Part shown: one piece after another, positions 20,820 through 29,431 of the stretch
How the letters are laid out: every line of letters begins with the position of its first letter
Position numbering within the stretch: the stretch's first letter is position 1
Source of the DNA: Achatina immaculata
Taxonomy: Eukaryota > Mollusca > Gastropoda > Stylommatophora > Achatinidae
Direction of reading: 5' to 3'
DNA length: 64,000 nucleotides
NCBI GenBank assembly: GCA_009760885.1
Contig: CM019708.1
Span: 11,460,931 to 11,524,930 of the forward strand
Program-made: the position numbers and the translations under genes
Notes under the pieces: model-generated
Database searches by the model: none
Told to the model about the DNA's origin: nothing
Seen by the model: only the letters and a program-made list of their open reading frames with translations

Positions 20820-23172
20820 TTCACGAGGGTCATACCGGAAGTCGTGAGCAAAATGTTTTTAAAAATCATAATTTATAGATAGAGAAAATATAAATGTATC
20901 ACCTTTACTGCATCCTTTATACTTTATGTAGAGGTCACATGACGTCACCATCATGTGTCACGTGACCACGCGGAGCATAAACAAAATGGCGGATGGTTAA
21001 GTTTTGTTTCATCAACGTGCTGTTATTGAGTTCCTCGTTAAAGAGAAAATCCCCGCTGCTGAAATTCACCAAAGACTTCAGCTTGCTTAAGGAGATGTGT
21101 GTATGGGTGCTAGCAGTGTTAGGAGGTGGGTGAAACATTTCAAAGATGGAAACACGAGCATCCAAGATATGCCTCGCAGCGGTCGCCCTCGAACTTCCTC
21201 CAATGAACACAACGTGAAAAGGGTTGACGACATCATTAAAGAAGACAGACGTGCCACAGTATCTTAAATCGCTGTAAATCTTGGAATAGGACACAATCTT
21301 ATATCTTATATCCTTCCCGTGCCGTTAAACGTCACATAGGGCTCGCAAAGTAGTTCGCCAATTTTTCCTGTCTTCGGCGAGTCTTTCAACCTCATCAAAG
21401 GATTTTATGCCTGTTAATTTGGCCTCTCTTAATAATGTCCTCTTTAGAGTTTCACGCAGTCTGCCTCTTTTTCTTCGGCCTGTTGTGTTCCACTTGATAG
21501 CTTGTTTTGGGATTCTCTGATCATTTCTTCTCATCAAGTGACCAACATATGTCCATCTCCTTTTCCTGATCACCCATGAAACTGGTTGTTGTTCAGTCAT
21601 CTGTCTTATCTCTGCATTGTTCTTGAATTCATTCCACTTGATGCCGAGTATTTTCCTTAGGCATTTGTTTTCAAAAGAGTCTAATTTCTTTTCTATTTCT
21701 TTAGTTGTTTTCCAGCTTTCGCATGCATAAATGAGGGTGGATATTACATTTGAAGTGAATAGTCTTAACCTGGTTGTTGTGCTTATAACTTTTGAATTCC
21801 ATATGTTCTCAAGATTCTTGAAGATTGATGCTGCTTTTGCAATTCTGATCCTAACTTCCTTTCTAGTGTCACCATCCTGGTCTATGTAGCCGCCAAGGTA
21901 TGCAAATTGAGTGACTTCTTCAATATCTGTCCCTTCTATGTGTATTTTTCCAATTTGATTGATGGGAATTTTCATTATTTTTGTTTTGTCCTTGTTAATT
22001 TCAAGTCCTATTTTGCTAGCCAGTGAAGACAGGCTATCTGTTTTTTCTTGCATGGAATTCACATTATTACTGATAAGAGTTATGTCATCAGCAAAATCAA
22101 GATCTTCTAGTTGGGTCCCATGTACCCAGTCAATACCTGTGTTACCTGTGCAGCATTTTTTCATTATGAAGTCTATTGTAATCCCAAAAAGTAAAGGAGA
22201 CAGTATACATCCTTGTTTCACACCTGTTTCAATCTGGAACCATTCACTCATCCCTTCTTCTGTCTTGACTGCACAGACATATCCATTGTATAAGTCCTTA
22301 ATGATGTTGACAATTTTAGATGGTATTCCACATAGACATAAAATTCTCCATAATGAATCTATGTGTATGCTATCAAATGCCTTTTTAAAATCTATGAAGT
22401 TCAGTATTAATGGTTTCTGCTTTTCAATATGTTATTCAAGTATTATTCTGAGAGTAAAGATCTGGTCGAGACAGCTTCTCCCTTTTCGAAATCCTGCTTG
22501 TTCTTCTCTCATTGGACACTATGGAGGACACAATGCAGTACAGGAAATGATTGAAACCCTAGGCTATAGAAAAGTTTGTGCCCGCTTGGTTCCACAGGAG
22601 ATAACGTCCAGAAAGCAGTGCGTCTGTGCCGTCGGTCAGCTGGAACGGAATTCAAACGGGGGGAGGGGGGTTAATTTCAAACTTGCAGAGCAATGCTGAA
22701 AATGTGTGCAGAGAAATGGAGATTATGTTGAAAAGTGAAGAAAAGGATGCAGATTAAGGTGACACATTTATATTTTCTCTATCTATAAATTCTGATTTTA
22801 AAAAAACGCTTTGCTCACGACTTTCTGTACACATTTTAATTTCAATATCACAAACTATTTTGTTTTTGTGACTATCCTCCCTGTAGAGAGCACAGTTTGT
22901 TTGTTTGTTTGTTTTTTACTTTTCCATTATGTAATATTGATGTAGTAGAATTGTTTTTGACATGATATTATACAGATGATAGTTCTTGAGTTGTTTGTTA
23001 CATTTGTGCAAGACTTAAGCAGAAACATTTTTATTAACAGATTTACTGGGTGGCACCTATAACAGGTTCATTTTCGGGTGGCCTGACGTATGACGTTGTG
23101 TTCTCAGAACGTGTCATCAGTTGGTCTAGATACCTGCAGGTTGGAAACCCTAGTAAAGAACAACTGTCATAG
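6437..23172 (+). CDS. Aquaporin (MIP family) gene, five exons, 5-prime incomplete
   Basis: Membrane channel for water, perhaps with small solutes. Exons: 6437-6579, 11006-11084, 15935-16129, 17663-17743 and 23041-23172. Phases chain without conflict (0, 2, 0, 0, 0), giving about 210 residues. Order: TM2 and the first pore box [13 protein letters not shown]3 ([16 protein letters not shown]); TM4-TM5 ([20 protein letters not shown] onward); the second pore box [14 protein letters not shown] with the selectivity arginine; TM6 ([15 protein letters not shown]). The N-terminus with TM1 is missing and probably lies left of the window. Oddities: Phe in place of the usual His or Ala before LNPA, Ala at the site that is a mercury-sensitive Cys in AQP1, no GH pair in TM5, and a TM5-loop E junction apparently about two residues longer than usual. 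Subfamily (water-specific or other) is not settled. Confidence 0.88.
6606..7548. repeat. Telomere-like composite minisatellite (CCCTAA with AACAACAACAGA spacers)
   Basis: About 0.94 kb of units near 23-24 bp that combine one or two CCCTAA hexamers with an AACAACAACAGAA spacer. CCCTAA is the complement of the animal telomere repeat TTAGGG. Spacers vary (CACCAACAG, AATAACAACAG, AACAAAAG) and some units carry only one hexamer. It lies wholly in the first visible aquaporin intron. Frames on both strands stay open only because of the repeat. Confidence 0.93.
7549..8324. other. Intronic stretch without a supported gene
   Basis: Ordinary AT-rich intron sequence with short T tracts near 8025. Between 7680 and 7910 the phrases resemble degraded SINE or LINE UTR sequence, but I cannot assign them. 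Confidence 0.5.
8325..9053 (-). mobile_element. RTE LINE fragment (family a)
   Basis: The minus strand reads [40 protein letters not shown] and [20 protein letters not shown], the conserved C-terminus of this RTE family. It is preceded by degraded [17 protein letters not shown] sequence. The 3-prime end lies at the GACTGACTGACTTTC tail near 8325. A TA repeat has expanded within it near 8968-8986. It closely matches the copy at 61615-62535 and stops abruptly near 9053, so it is 5-prime truncated. Confidence 0.85.
9091..9183. repeat. (GTGC)n followed by (CTGC)n microsatellite
   Basis: About 10 GTGC units and about 12 CTGC units. It abuts the 3-prime end of the minus-strand RTE copy at 9184-10900, in the place expected for that element's tail. 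Confidence 0.93.
9184..10900 (-). mobile_element. RTE LINE remnant (family d)
   Basis: Minus-strand pieces: [20 protein letters not shown] next to the tail; [20 protein letters not shown] followed by [15 protein letters not shown] near 9780-9870, which keeps the YADD box; and an upstream charged segment ([16 protein letters not shown]) near 10690. Stops and frameshifts prevent any protein. It is related to the copy at 51235-52600. The upstream limit is uncertain. Confidence 0.75.
11006..11084 (+). CDS. Aquaporin exon: TM3
   Basis: The acceptor TGTTTGCAG lies before 11006 and the donor GTAGGA follows 11084. The 79 bp start in the phase left by the preceding exon and read [20 protein letters not shown] then YLRGSK. 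The [12 protein letters not shown] segment is the typical TM3 helix with a conserved Gln and small residues. It ends on a codon boundary, as the next exon requires. Confidence 0.88.
11259..11313. repeat. (CT)n microsatellite
   Basis: A run of CT dinucleotides inside the aquaporin intron, ending in TGTCTGTCTG. From 11314 to 12254 I see only AT-rich sequence with degraded minus-strand coding-like phrases (for example [16 protein letters not shown] near 12110) that I cannot assign. Confidence 0.9.
12331..15215 (-). mobile_element. RTE LINE (family a), nearly full-length but broken
   Basis: The longest copy of this family. From right to left on the minus strand it has an endonuclease ([14 protein letters not shown] and VTIIQKYAS, then [56 protein letters not shown]), a linker ([20 protein letters not shown]), an RT ([20 protein letters not shown], then [20 protein letters not shown] and IRHADD where YADD is expected), and the C-terminal [15 protein letters not shown] and GHIKEQ regions. 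Frameshifts separate the pieces. The 3-prime end carries an ATGA repeat (ATTC on the plus strand near 12331-12342). A family b fragment is inserted at about 13475-13710. Confidence 0.88.
13475..13710 (+). mobile_element. RTE LINE fragment (family b), nested in the family a copy
   Basis: The plus strand begins at GAATTCAAGAACAACGCAG and ends at GGGAAGGATGTAAGATC. These are the same 3-prime terminal landmarks as other family b copies (for example 42075-42475). It splits the RT of the surrounding family a element between FRQG and EQIFNIRL. I did not find a clear target-site duplication. Confidence 0.8.
15615..15685. repeat. Inverted partner of 12255-12325
   Basis: About 66 bp here is the near reverse complement of 12255-12325. 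The shared core is CAGTGTGCAGTATCCCAG, then CGATTCCGGTA and GTAGTGG. The two copies flank the RTE element at 12331-15215. It may be a conserved part of an unidentified SINE or LINE. Confidence 0.65.
15935..16129 (+). CDS. Aquaporin exon: TM4-TM5
   Basis: Contains [37 protein letters not shown] and [19 protein letters not shown]. This is the family layout of loop C, TM4 ending in FATTD, loop D and TM5. The donor GTGAGC follows 16129. Two acceptors fit the phase, CATGCCAG before 15935 and GTGCCAG before 15953. I chose the first because a more pyrimidine-rich stretch precedes it. A stop upstream at 15917 rules out a longer exon in this frame. Confidence 0.85.
16190..16435 (-). mobile_element. 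tRNA-headed SINE (type B)
   Basis: Read on the minus strand, the head at the right end has an A-box-like TAGCCTAGTTAGCTAAGG and a B-box-like GGTTCACGTTC. The body carries ATGGGTACGAGAGAAATC and CTGACCTCAT, and the end reads TGCCTTAATGGCATGGAGAC. Parts recur at 28580-28680, near 31560-31760 and 33500-33713, at 37160-37350 and at 62738-62815. Confidence 0.75.
16505..16610 (-). mobile_element. Possible tRNA-like SINE head
   Basis: The minus strand reads TGGTTGAGTAGATAGTGGG (A-box-like), then GGTTCAAGCC (B-box-like) about 50 bp later. It lacks a convincing cloverleaf and could be a third SINE type or coincidence. Confidence 0.4.
16943..17191 (-). pseudogene. I-like LINE 3-prime fragment
   Basis: The minus-strand frame contains [20 protein letters not shown], which parallels HILQECPMYEQQRRQTRP at the C-terminus of the I-like LINE at 54900-59530 (the zinc-knuckle tail of such elements). 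It is only the last part of the element. Confidence 0.7.
17663..17743 (+). CDS. Aquaporin exon: second NPA box
   Basis: The acceptor ATTTGAATCAG is followed by 27 codons reading [18 protein letters not shown] and IHGNWDDHW, then the donor GTGAGT. This is the most diagnostic exon: loop E half-helix with NPAR and the family motif SFGPAV, followed by NWDDHW leading into TM6. Confidence 0.95.
17744..18285. other. Intronic stretch without a supported gene
   Basis: Aquaporin intron. It contains a short CAT/ATC-rich patch near 17930-17950 and nothing else that I can identify. Open frames here lack homology and splice context. The same applies to 17192-17662. Confidence 0.5.
18294..19766 (+). mobile_element. 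hAT-superfamily transposon remnant (ZBED5/SCAND3-type transposase)
   Basis: Flanked by an 8-bp duplication, TTCTAGAT, at 18286-18293 and 19767-19774. The ends form imperfect inverted repeats: CGGTGCATCCCAACC on the left, CAGTGTTTCCCAGGCC on the right read inward, with C- and G-tracts just inside. At 19100-19620 the plus strand encodes [53 protein letters not shown] and [20 protein letters not shown], typical of hAT transposases of the ZBED5/SCAND3 group. Stops and a frameshift break it, and the C-terminal dimerisation region is absent. An RTE fragment (18735-19090) sits inside. Confidence 0.85.
18735..19090 (-). mobile_element. RTE LINE fragment (family a) inside the hAT element
   Basis: Carries the family a 3-prime landmarks: CATTTGCATGTCCCTTGCGG, GTAAGCAAGATGCCCTGCTG and CGTTTAATGCGTCCAAAATA. 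It ends near 19090, before the hAT transposase sequence resumes. The flanks share only a short GCACCA, so the target-site duplication is uncertain. Confidence 0.85.
19822..20073. repeat. 49-bp minisatellite, about five copies
   Basis: Units start with TAATATGTGATATGTCATGT and end with CCCCACATGGTC. Starts lie at 19822, 19871, 19920, 19969 and 20020. The last unit is slightly longer because of extra T residues. Confidence 0.93.
20570..20817. repeat. Degenerate 50-bp repeats and a (TA)n tract
   Basis: CTTTGTTTGCATCTGATTCC with its follow-on CAAATTGATCCTT recurs with drift from about 20570 to 20720. A TA-rich run occupies 20755-20817, next to the left end of the mariner element. Confidence 0.7.
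20825..22832 (+). mobile_element. Mariner-family transposon remnant, split by an RTE insertion
   Basis: Terminal inverted repeats of about 75 bp (left about 20832-20908, right about 22757-22829) share AAGTCGTGAGCAAA and TTTATAGATAGAGAAAATAT. The plus strand encodes a mariner-type N-terminus: [48 protein letters not shown] and [14 protein letters not shown], then NLGIGHN. After the RTE insertion it resumes with [20 protein letters not shown]. Without the insertion the element is only about 0.77 kb and lacks the catalytic DDD/E domain, so it is a non-autonomous deletion derivative with internal stops. Confidence 0.88.
21298..22524 (-). mobile_element. RTE LINE (family b), 5-prime truncated, intact C-terminal RT frame
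   Basis: A 308-residue frame (21325-22251) contains [40 protein letters not shown] with the catalytic [24 protein letters not shown] and [20 protein letters not shown]. Upstream to 22500, [20 protein letters not shown] and [20 protein letters not shown] continue the RT across one stop. A target-site duplication AGGACACAAT flanks it at 21288-21297 and 22525-22534, and removing it restores the mariner frame. The tail reads GATATAAGATATAAGAT. It is among the least decayed elements in the window. Confidence 0.92.
23041..23172 (+). CDS. Aquaporin exon: TM6 and probable C-terminus
   Basis: The acceptor TTATTAACAG is followed by [20 protein letters not shown] and [20 protein letters not shown], then QLS and TAG at 23170-23172. 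IYWVAPI..GGL is the standard TM6. The frame can end at this stop, giving a short cytosolic tail. Alternatively the exon may splice at CTGCAG before GTTGGA (23139) to a further exon that I could not identify. Confidence 0.8.
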   Translation: MYWVAPITGSFSGGLTYDVVFSERVISWSRYLQVGNPSKEQLS

Positions 23173-23419
23173 CAGTATTCTCAAGTGCGGGAATGTCGGA
23201 GCTGGTAAAACATGGGAAAAACTGTGGTATTTAGAAGTATGGGTAATAATACTGACATGTAATCAGATACAAGATGTGTAGATGAAAAATGAATTGGGTG
23301 ACTCATTATATAATCTATTTTCATGCTGAAACAATGTAGACTAGAATATGTCATAAGCATAATGTTATATAGATTATAGTAATGGATGAGACAGAGGAAA
23401 ATTAAGTATGTATGTCCTT

Positions 23420-23587
23420 ATATCTTACATCTTACACCCTTCCCGTGCCGTTAAATGTCACATAGGGCCCGCATGGTAGTTCGCCAAGTTTTCCTGTTTC
23501 TGGCGAGCTTTTCAACCTCATTAAGAGATTGTATGCCTACTAATTTGGCCTCTCATAATAATAATGTCCTCTTTTGAGTTTCACATG

Positions 23588-23590
<3 letters not shown>
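23420..23590 (-). mobile_element. RTE LINE 3-prime end (family b)
   Basis: Matches the last about 170 bp of the copy at 21298-22524, including CTTCCCGTGCCGTTAAATGT and TTCGCCAAGTTTTCCTGTTT. Only the 3-prime end is present. Confidence 0.85.

Positions 23591-23660
<70 letters not shown>
23586..23660. repeat. (CA)n(TA)n microsatellite
   Basis: About 16 CA units run into about 20 TA units. From 23661 to 24481 the sequence is AT-rich with no supportable gene. Confidence 0.93.
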
Positions 23661-24481
23661 GGAATTTGATTTTGATGACAATTAAATATCAAGAAATGGG
23701 TTATTTATTAGACAGTACACTTAACAAAGTGCTTGATGTTTACACACATAATGAATTAAAATTGAAGAAGATTATTTCAGTGTTTAATTAACAGAATCCA
23801 TGTTATACGTAATGAAAAGAATATTGGTAAAAGAAATGGACATAAGGATAGTAATGTATAGAGAAGAAGGGAATATGTTGCAGTAATGTTTGTAACAGTA
23901 GATTTTCTCTTGGAACCAGAAAGAGTGATTGATGGCAGGTCATTTCATAAGGATTTCTGAGACTTTTTCAACTGTTTTATCGTTTAATGATGACATGTTA
24001 TATGTGAATTTGTTTAACCTGGTTTTCTTATTGATGATGCCATTATATGTTGAAAGGTTTTCAAATTGTTCAAGGATGTATGGCTTGTAGGCGATATTTG
24101 TTGAAATTAGGGCAGTATTTCTATATGATTACTAAAGAAAATTAACATTCAAATGGCATTTAAATCTGCCACATATTTTTTGCTTTTGTTGTGATGAAAA
24201 AAATACACCAAAATGCTTAACTTTGGTATTCAGTCATGTTTTTCATGTTTTCGTATCCAGTCTATTAACTGCGGTTGATTTTTATTATGTTTGCTATGTA
24301 TTTAGCTATGGTCACATCCCAGAACCTACAACGACAGCAAACTGTTATCGCAGACTTCTCAAAAATGTCAAAGTGAATGACAATACAATGACCGTTTCAT
24401 GAGTGATAAAAAAACATATTCATAAAAGAGAAGACAACAGGGAAAAAAGTTGAACAGAAACACCAATACGTAAGCTTAAGT

Positions 24482-24679
24482 CAGTGTTTCCAACCTTTTT
24501 CTAGATCATGTCCCGCCTCAGAGATTTTGAAGCCTCCTTTCTCCCCCCTCCCCAACAGCATAATAGTCAGCCAAGTTCTGAAAAAGTATTATATAAATAT
24601 GTCCTAACTGCCTCCCTCAAATATTCAAATTACCCCTCCCCTCAACTGTAGGGCACACGTTCCATGTTGGGAAACACTG
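24482..24679. mobile_element. Short hAT-like MITE
   Basis: The ends are CAGTGTTTCCAACCTTTTTC on the left and, read inward, CAGTGTTTCCCAACATGGAA on the right. The flanking octamers GCTTAAGT and GTTTAAGC match at six of eight positions, fitting an aged 8-bp hAT duplication. There is no coding sequence. The terminal motif resembles that of the larger hAT element at 18294-19766. Confidence 0.75.
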
Positions 24680-24887
24680 GTTTAAGCTTTGTTTTCTCTT
24701 ATTCAGGTGCACGGGGAAAAGGCATATAAACAAGAACTAAAAATAAAACCATTTAAATGTCAGTCTCTGACTTCCCTGAAAGTTCAGCATCAACTCAAAA
24801 TGTGATCTTTCTATTCTTCTCTAAGTCAGTACCTTACATTTACCCTTTTATATTCATAGTATCATTTTTTTAAAAATTCCAGTCATC

Positions 24888-25126
24888 ATTTTTACTGAAT
24901 ACCACATAGCACCGTAAGCCATTTTTACTGTATATCACATAGTACTGTAAGCCATTTTTACTGTATATCACATAGTACTGTAAGCCATTTTTACTGTATA
25001 TCACATAGTACTGTAAGCCATTTTTACTGTATATCACATAGTACTGTAAGCCATTTTTACTGTATACCACATAGTACTGTAAGCCATTTTTACTGTATAT
25101 CACATAGTACTGTAAGCCATTTTTGC
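24888..25126. repeat. 33-bp minisatellite, about seven copies
   Basis: The unit is AGCCATTTTTACTGTATATC then ACATAGTACTGTA. Because 33 is a multiple of three, one minus-strand frame stays open as an 11-residue repeat (YSKNGLQYYVI). No promoter, splice or homology support makes this a gene. Confidence 0.93.
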
Positions 25127-25229
25127 TGATGATCAACCACTTATATCCACATCAGAGGAAGATTTACAGCAGCTCATAAATAATCTAATTCAGACATAAA
25201 AATTGCAATCAACAAGGAAAGAAAAAAAA

Positions 25230-27114
25230 AATCAAAGTCGTGACCTCTGCCTGAGAAGATAAAGATAAATAGAGGTGTATGGTGCCGTTCTACAGCTGCT
25301 TATGGAAGCCATCCTTTTATCTACTCCCTAAGATACACAAGTGGACCGGCTAGCGTAGTGGTTAGAGCACTCGTCCAGCAACCAAATGGTCGAGGGTTCG
25401 AATCCCCAGAAGAGCGGGATTATTTTTTCCGACCAATACGGTTCCGAAGTCAACCCAGCCTCGTAAAATGGGGTACTAGAGAAAATCTGGGAAGGAAAGG
25501 CAGCGAGGAAAGGAACTGGCCACCTTACCTCATACGCTGATGGCCCAGCATAATGAGGTCTCTAACGCTTCATCCCCGACAGCATTTGCTATGGGACTAC
25601 TTTTAAGATACACAAATCAGGCAACCCGGGAAGGCCCATAGTGTCTGCTTATTCCTGACCTACAGAACAAATCTCTGACTTTCTTGACAGTATCTTTCAC
25701 CCTCTGGTCACTAGTCTGCCCACGAATCATGCTCTCATTGCTTTTAAGGCCCTTACACTCCTGCCTGGTCACGTCTACCGTATCTTCACTCTTAATGTAG
25801 TGTCCTTATATACATCCATCCCGCATGATCAGGGACTTCATGCCGTCAAGTTCTTTCTGAACAAAAGACGCAATCCCTCTATTCCTACGTCTACTATTCT
25901 ACGCCTTTCACGACTTGCCCTCCAACTAATTTCGTTTGAATTCAGTGGCCTGTACTTCGACCAGACTAGTGGTGTGGCCATGGATACCGAAATGGGCCCT
26001 AGCTACGCATGTCTGTTCATGGGCCACTTCGAACACACGGTTCTGAGAGCCTATAGAGGCCCTTTTCCAGCCTTCTATAGACGCTACATAGATGACGGCA
26101 TTGGGGTCACATCAATACCAGAGGAAGACCTTGACATCTTCATCAGTTTTGTTAAAGAGTACCATCCTGTCATTTCTTTCACCTCCCATGTCTCTGCTAC
26201 TTCCGCTAACTTTCTCGACATTGCCGTTACTATCGGCCCTATCGGGCTTACTACTTCTGTCCACTATAAACCTACAGACTCTCACAGCTATCTCTTATAA
26301 TCTTCCTGCCATCCTGGATCGTGTAAGGACTCTATTCCTTTTTCCCAGCTTCTTAGGTTGCGACGTTTGTGTACTGAGGATGCTGACTTTCATGATCAAG
26401 CCCGCAAAATGCCAGATTTCTTCCGTCAACGCGGCTACTCAGAACATGTTTTCTCGTCGTTTTGGAACCGCATCGGCCATATATCGCGGCAACAAGTCCT
26501 CACTCCTAAACCGCACTGTAGCTCGGACAGAGTTAAACTGGTACTCACGCACGACCCTCATAGTTTGGCAATTAAGAACATACTGTTTCGCCATCTCCAT
26601 CTCCTCCAGATCGAGTATCATACACATGAACTCTTTGGGAAGCCCCCACTGGTGGCCTACAGACGGGACAAGAACCTCGGAGACCTTTTAGTTCGAAGTC
26701 GCCTTAAGACAGATGACACTTTTTATGGTACCAGACGTTGCGGACGCCGTAAATGCAACACTTGCCTGTTTGTTGTCGAGGCTAGCCAGATCTCCTTCCC
26801 TAAGTCCGCGTTATCAGTTCAGGAGAGCTTCACTTGCACTTCACACAATGTTACTTATGCTATTATGTGCAAACGTGAAATATATAGGGGAGACCGATTT
26901 ACACTTAGGAAATCATTTTCATCAACATCTTAACAACATTTCTAAGAGGGCCTGGACACCTGTGGCTAAACATTTTTGCATTAGCAACCACAGGGGAAAG
27001 CAGGACATTTTTGTTAGTGCGATCCGCTCTTGTTCTGCTGATGTACGATCTCGGAGGGTCCTAGAACAGGCGCCTTATTTTCCAGGCTGGCTGTCTCCAC
27101 CCAGCTGGAATTAA
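25230..27114 (+). pseudogene. Penelope-like retroelement (RT plus GIY-YIG endonuclease), broken
   Basis: Retroelement with a telomerase-related RT and a GIY-YIG nuclease. Before a SINE insertion the frame reads PFYLLPKIHK and after it SGNPGRPIVS, the conserved Penelope start. RT motifs follow: VVSLYTSIPHDQGL, GVAMDTEMGPSYACLFMGHF and FYRRYIDDGIGV with catalytic YIDD, then SANFLDIAVTI and VHYKPTDSHSYL. The linker (RRCGRRKCNTCLFV) leads to TYAIMC and, after a one- or two-base shift, KYIGETDLHLGNHFHQHLNN, the GIY-YIG motif. It ends in APYFPGWLSPPSWN at 27114. Two frameshifts and one early stop disable it. Length and motif order fit the family. Confidence 0.9.
25341..25604 (+). mobile_element. 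tRNA-headed SINE (type A) inside the Penelope-like element
   Basis: The head at 25343-25415 has A box TAGCGTAGTGG and B box GGTTCGAATCC in tRNA-like spacing. The body has AAAATGGGGTACTAGAGAAA and CCAGCATAATGAGGTCTCTA and ends in ATGGGACTACTTTT. The duplication AAGATACACAA flanks it at 25330-25340 and 25605-25615. An almost complete copy lies inverted at 59031-59307. Confidence 0.93.
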
Positions 27115-27315
27115 GTGTTTTCAGCTTCCTTTAATTTCTTTAGTTTTCTGCGATTTATTCTCTACTTTCTTGTTTCTTTCTGCTAGCTTCCCACCTCCAT
27201 CAGCTTCTCTTATTCTCTGGCGGTTTATATGTGTTTATTGTCCCTCCTGGTCTGGTCCTATTCACCAGTTTTATTTTCTCCCTAATATTTGCGTCTCTAG
27301 TGTCCTACAGATGGT

Positions 27316-27625
27316 ACTTTCTGGTGATGGTGATAGTGGTGGTGGTGATGATAGTGGTGGTGATGGTGATGATAGTGGTGGTGGTGATGGTGGTGATAGT
27401 GGTAGTGGTGATAGTGGTAGTGGTAATGGTGATAGTGGTAATGGTGATAGTGGTGGTGGTGATGATGGTGGTGATAGTGGTAATGGTGATAGTGGTGGTG
27501 GTGATGGTGGTGATAGTGGTAATGGTGATAGTGGTGGTGGTGATGGTGGTGGTAGAGGCGGTGGCAGTGAAAATTGTGGTGGTGGTGATATTGTGGTGGT
27601 GATGGTGATAGTAGTGGTGATGGTG
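27316..27625. repeat. Imperfect (GGT/GAT)n tract
   Basis: Runs of GGTGGTGATGGTGATAGTGG with AAT and AGT variants. Frames in several phases on both strands are open because the repeat has few stop trinucleotides. A short ATC repeat lies at 27720-27752. Confidence 0.92.
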
Positions 27626-27752
27626 AAAGAAAGAACAGCCAAAAACACTTGAGAAGAAAAGTGAAACAGAAAAAGATGCAGGTACACCCAAGAATGAACT
27701 GAATGTTGGCCCCAGAATTTATCATCATCATCATCGTCATCATCATCATCAT

Positions 27753-29431
27753 GTGCCATGCCAAAAGACACTGGTGGTTATACTTCTCCACACATTTCAA
27801 TCCTTTATATTTTTTATCAGTTCACCTGATGACTTTCTATCAGTTCAGCATGTTAAACAATTCATGATCTTCTCTACCAGTCTTCCTCAGAATTTCCATT
27901 AATCTTTTTTGCTGTTTTGATGTCAAGTTCTTCCTTTCTCATTGTATTCCAGTAAATATTAACTGTCATTTCTCTTAAGCTTTTAAATGAATTTCTCATT
28001 CTCAAACAAACTAAATTAACAAAACCGATGAAAGAAAACGCAGTTATTTGTACAGCTCAGTTTAATTTAATCTGTAAATTTTCAAGTTTAATATATGTTT
28101 GACATTGCCATTTAAAACAAGAATAGGGAGAATGGAAATACTGCAGCAATTACCTGATTTTAAAAATTCAACTGGAAAATAAAAGAAACAAAACAAATGA
28201 TACATCAAAATAATTTCTGCAAGAAAAATATTCAGCACTATATAATGGAGATGAGATATAAAAATTCAGAACTTTCAGCTTTATATAATGAAACAAGCTT
28301 CATCATGTTCTGGTTTTTATAGTATCCTCCATGAGTTATCAACCTGAAATTTATATCTGTAAAGGCTGTTTTTATATTACATAAAACATTAATTTTTTTA
28401 AACTCACATTTCACCTGATTTGCAGAAATAGCACTGGCACATGGCTCTTTTTTAGCTTTAAATTATGGATAAAGTGGGAAATTTGTTATTTCTTTCGCTT
28501 TGAAAAAGCTGTGAAGTTAACGGGAGTATAATTCATACTTTCTTTTCTTTTCCAGTTATTCTGAGGCAGAAGGCAAAGATAAAATCCCCGTTTCCATGCC
28601 ATTAAGGCATATTGCCGAAACGGTGTTAGGCCCATATCTCCAAGATCTTTGGCTCATGAAAGTGTAATGTTATTTTGGGACACAGAAATTTATTATGTTT
28701 GGCCATTTTTTTTTTCCCACAGGTTACATCTAGGCAATGTTAACAACAGACAACTAAATTCTAGCACCTCCAGAACTTGCTCACAGCTTCCTAATATGCT
28801 TCGTTCTAAAAAAATATTATTTTGACTCCTTTTATCATCATTCTCTGACAAACTTATTAAAATTTTGGCTTACTAAGTACCAAAGTTTATGGTGAACTAG
28901 ATTTTCAAAACAAAGTGAGCAAGTTTTAGATCAAGTTCAAAATCATAGACACAACTCAGCTGTAAAACTTGATTTAGTAAACTTGTATTATAAAAACTGT
29001 TTCAGAAAATGGACAATGTCTACCTTTAAGGTAAGATTACCAGAATAAACTGTACATACAGGCATCAGTTTACTAAGGGGAAAAACAAGTTACTTTTTTC
29101 CCATAAAGAAAAAAAAATCAGTTCCACATAAAGTGAATGACAACAGATCAGAGCACTAATGAATGGAGAAAAGAAATTCATATCCAGAAAAACATCCAAT
29201 TCATACATTATAGATATTTATAGTTTGAAAAAAAATCACATCACCCTAATTTCAGTCTGTTTAAAATTTGATATTCACTTCATATGTAAAACCTACTGCT
29301 TCTTCCAATTACATAAAGAATTATATTCTCTGAAATCCACACATGAAATGGATGCTTTCACGATACATTTTTAGTGTAATATGATATACATATATATATA
29401 TATATGAAGGTCTACAAAACCGCAAACATTT
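27753..29431. other. AT-rich stretch between the convergent genes, with a SINE-B scrap
   Basis: No gene is supported. At 28580-28680 a SINE type B fragment is recognisable (CGTTTCCATGCCATTAAGGC, then GGCTCATGAAAGTGTAATG). The frame that opens just before it (YSEAEGKDKIPVSMPLRH) is SINE-derived, and its phase does not fit the last aquaporin exon. Confidence 0.55.

Noticed and set aside
21959..22699. 246-codon plus-strand frame
   Set aside because: It is the complement of the RTE RT (FADD in the minus frame) and crosses into the mariner remnant.
24870..25136. 88-codon minus-strand frame of eleven-residue repeats
   Set aside because: A 33-bp minisatellite is open in one frame by arithmetic. 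No gene context.
25343..25415. Functional tRNA gene
   Set aside because: A and B boxes are present, but the sequence is the head of a SINE with a target-site duplication and an inverted copy elsewhere.
27170..27800. Open frames of Gly/Asp, Val or His repeats on both strands
   Set aside because: Produced by the GGT/GAT tract. Frames are open on both strands at once and have no conserved content.
28557..28672. Final aquaporin exon (YSEAEGKDKIPVSMPLRH...)
   Set aside because: The acceptor is plausible, but the phase does not fit the previous exon and most of the frame is SINE-derived sequence also found at 16190.
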